From the NCBI GenBank assembly GCA_020048795.1, contig JAIFMA010000052.1, positions 1 through 7,436 on the forward strand: a stretch of DNA of 7,436 nucleotides, written 5' to 3'. The notes under the pieces are model-generated. The model had not been told where the DNA came from, ran no database searches, and saw only the letters and a program-made list of their open reading frames with translations. Positions within the stretch are counted from its first letter, which is position 1; the number at the start of each line of letters is the position of its first letter. This document shows, one piece after another, positions 7,183 through 7,436 of this stretch. The translations under genes were made by a program, and so were the position numbers. This DNA is from Rhodoferax sp. GTDB lineage: Bacteria > Pseudomonadota > Gammaproteobacteria > Burkholderiales > Burkholderiaceae_C.

Positions 7183-7199
7183 GTCGAGAGTGGCTCGAC
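7183..7199. repeat. Short hairpin in the amt to R-M gap
   Basis: GTCGAG (7183-7188) and CTCGAC (7194-7199) are perfect 6-bp inverted arms around a 5-bp loop, 50 bp past the amt stop. No T-run follows on the minus strand, so it is not a convincing intrinsic terminator for amt. It partly overlaps the first unit of the tandem repeat. Confidence 0.45.
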
Positions 7200-7234
7200 G
7201 GACTCTATTTGCTTCCGACGGACTTTGTTTCCTT
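7195..7234. repeat. Imperfect 20-bp tandem direct repeat
   Basis: Units 7195-7214 and 7215-7234 agree at 16 of 20 positions and share the perfect core CGACGGACT (7196-7204 and 7216-7224). The repeat begins 14 bp downstream of the amt stop codon, at the junction between a housekeeping gene and the R-M operon. It could be a scar of insertion or local slippage; no function is evident. Confidence 0.6.
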
Positions 7235-7248
7235 TAGTCAGGTTGACG

Positions 7249-7436
7249 CTACCAGTTCACCTCGCGCTCGGGCGTGGCGCTGATCTTGTGAATCGACAGG
7301 TCGGCACCTTCATACTCTTGCTCCTGGCTGAGTCGCAGACCCAGCACCGCTTTGAGCGCGCCGTACACCAGAATGCCACCCAGCCCGGCCCAGGCCACGC
7401 CCAAAGCGGTTCCGATCAGTTGCGCCCAGAAGCTGA
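7249..7436 (-). CDS. amt: Ammonium transporter, C-terminal end (5' part outside window)
   Basis: The last 61 codons of an Amt/MEP/Rh-family ammonium channel, a trimeric inner-membrane protein that conducts ammonium and is usually gated by a PII protein. The visible part holds the final transmembrane helix (roughly the first 35 residues; hydrophobic and glycine-rich, QLIGTALGVAWAGLGGILVY). The conserved cytoplasmic tail follows: GLRLSQEQEYEGADLSIHK, then ATPEREVNW and a TAG stop. The EYEGADLSIH block is characteristic of bacterial Amt tails and is the part that interacts with PII. The gene reads in the same direction as the R-M operon and ends 98 bp before its -35 box. It is probably a core gene next to an acquired R-M island. 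Confidence 0.95.
   Translation of the reverse strand, partial: SFWAQLIGTALGVAWAGLGGILVYGALKAVLGLRLSQEQEYEGADLSIHKISATPEREVNW

Noticed and set aside
7183..7199. Intrinsic terminator of amt
   Set aside because: The stem is only 6 bp and no T-run follows on the transcribed strand.

Overview
The window is almost entirely one leftward (minus-strand) operon encoding a Type I restriction-modification (R-M) system. It sits directly downstream of the 3' end of an ammonium transporter gene. The Amt C-terminal tail (ending EREVNW), the moderately high GC coding style and the general protein flavour suggest a betaproteobacterium, probably Burkholderiales/Comamonadaceae. This taxonomic call is an inference from family resemblance, not a search.

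Layout, from right to left in transcription order. The last 61 codons of an Amt-family ammonium channel end at 7249. A 135-bp non-coding gap (7114-7248) follows. It holds an imperfect 20-bp tandem repeat, a 6-bp hairpin, a 23-bp perfect dyad, a near-consensus sigma70-type promoter (TTGACA-N16-TATAGT) and a second, related dyad covering the -10 box and the first codons of the next gene. The R-M genes follow with almost no spacing: a 183-aa single-TRD HsdS-like half-subunit (6562-7113), hsdM (5017-6543), a RhuM-family gene (3978-5024), a full two-TRD hsdS (2759-3988) and hsdR (1-2762, running off the left edge after 920 codons). hsdM/rhuM, rhuM/hsdS and hsdS/hsdR all overlap, so translational coupling is likely and one promoter probably serves the whole set.

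How the genes work together. HsdM (AdoMet-dependent N6-adenine methyltransferase) and the full HsdS should form the M2S modification enzyme. Adding HsdR (PD-(D/E)xK nuclease plus SF2 translocase) makes the restriction complex. The parts not explained by a standard hsdRMS locus are the leading half-HsdS, the RhuM protein embedded between hsdM and hsdS, and the paired operator-like dyads at the promoter. The dyads have the form TCA-N7-TGA inside longer arms, the type of interrupted palindrome that a homodimeric half-HsdS would be expected to recognise. The most interesting hypothesis is therefore that the half-HsdS (alone or with HsdM) is an autoregulator or alternative specificity factor controlling the operon. 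A nine-adenine run in the distal part of hsdS is a possible phase-variation or slippage site. No RNA genes, CRISPR arrays, transposons or plus-strand genes could be supported.
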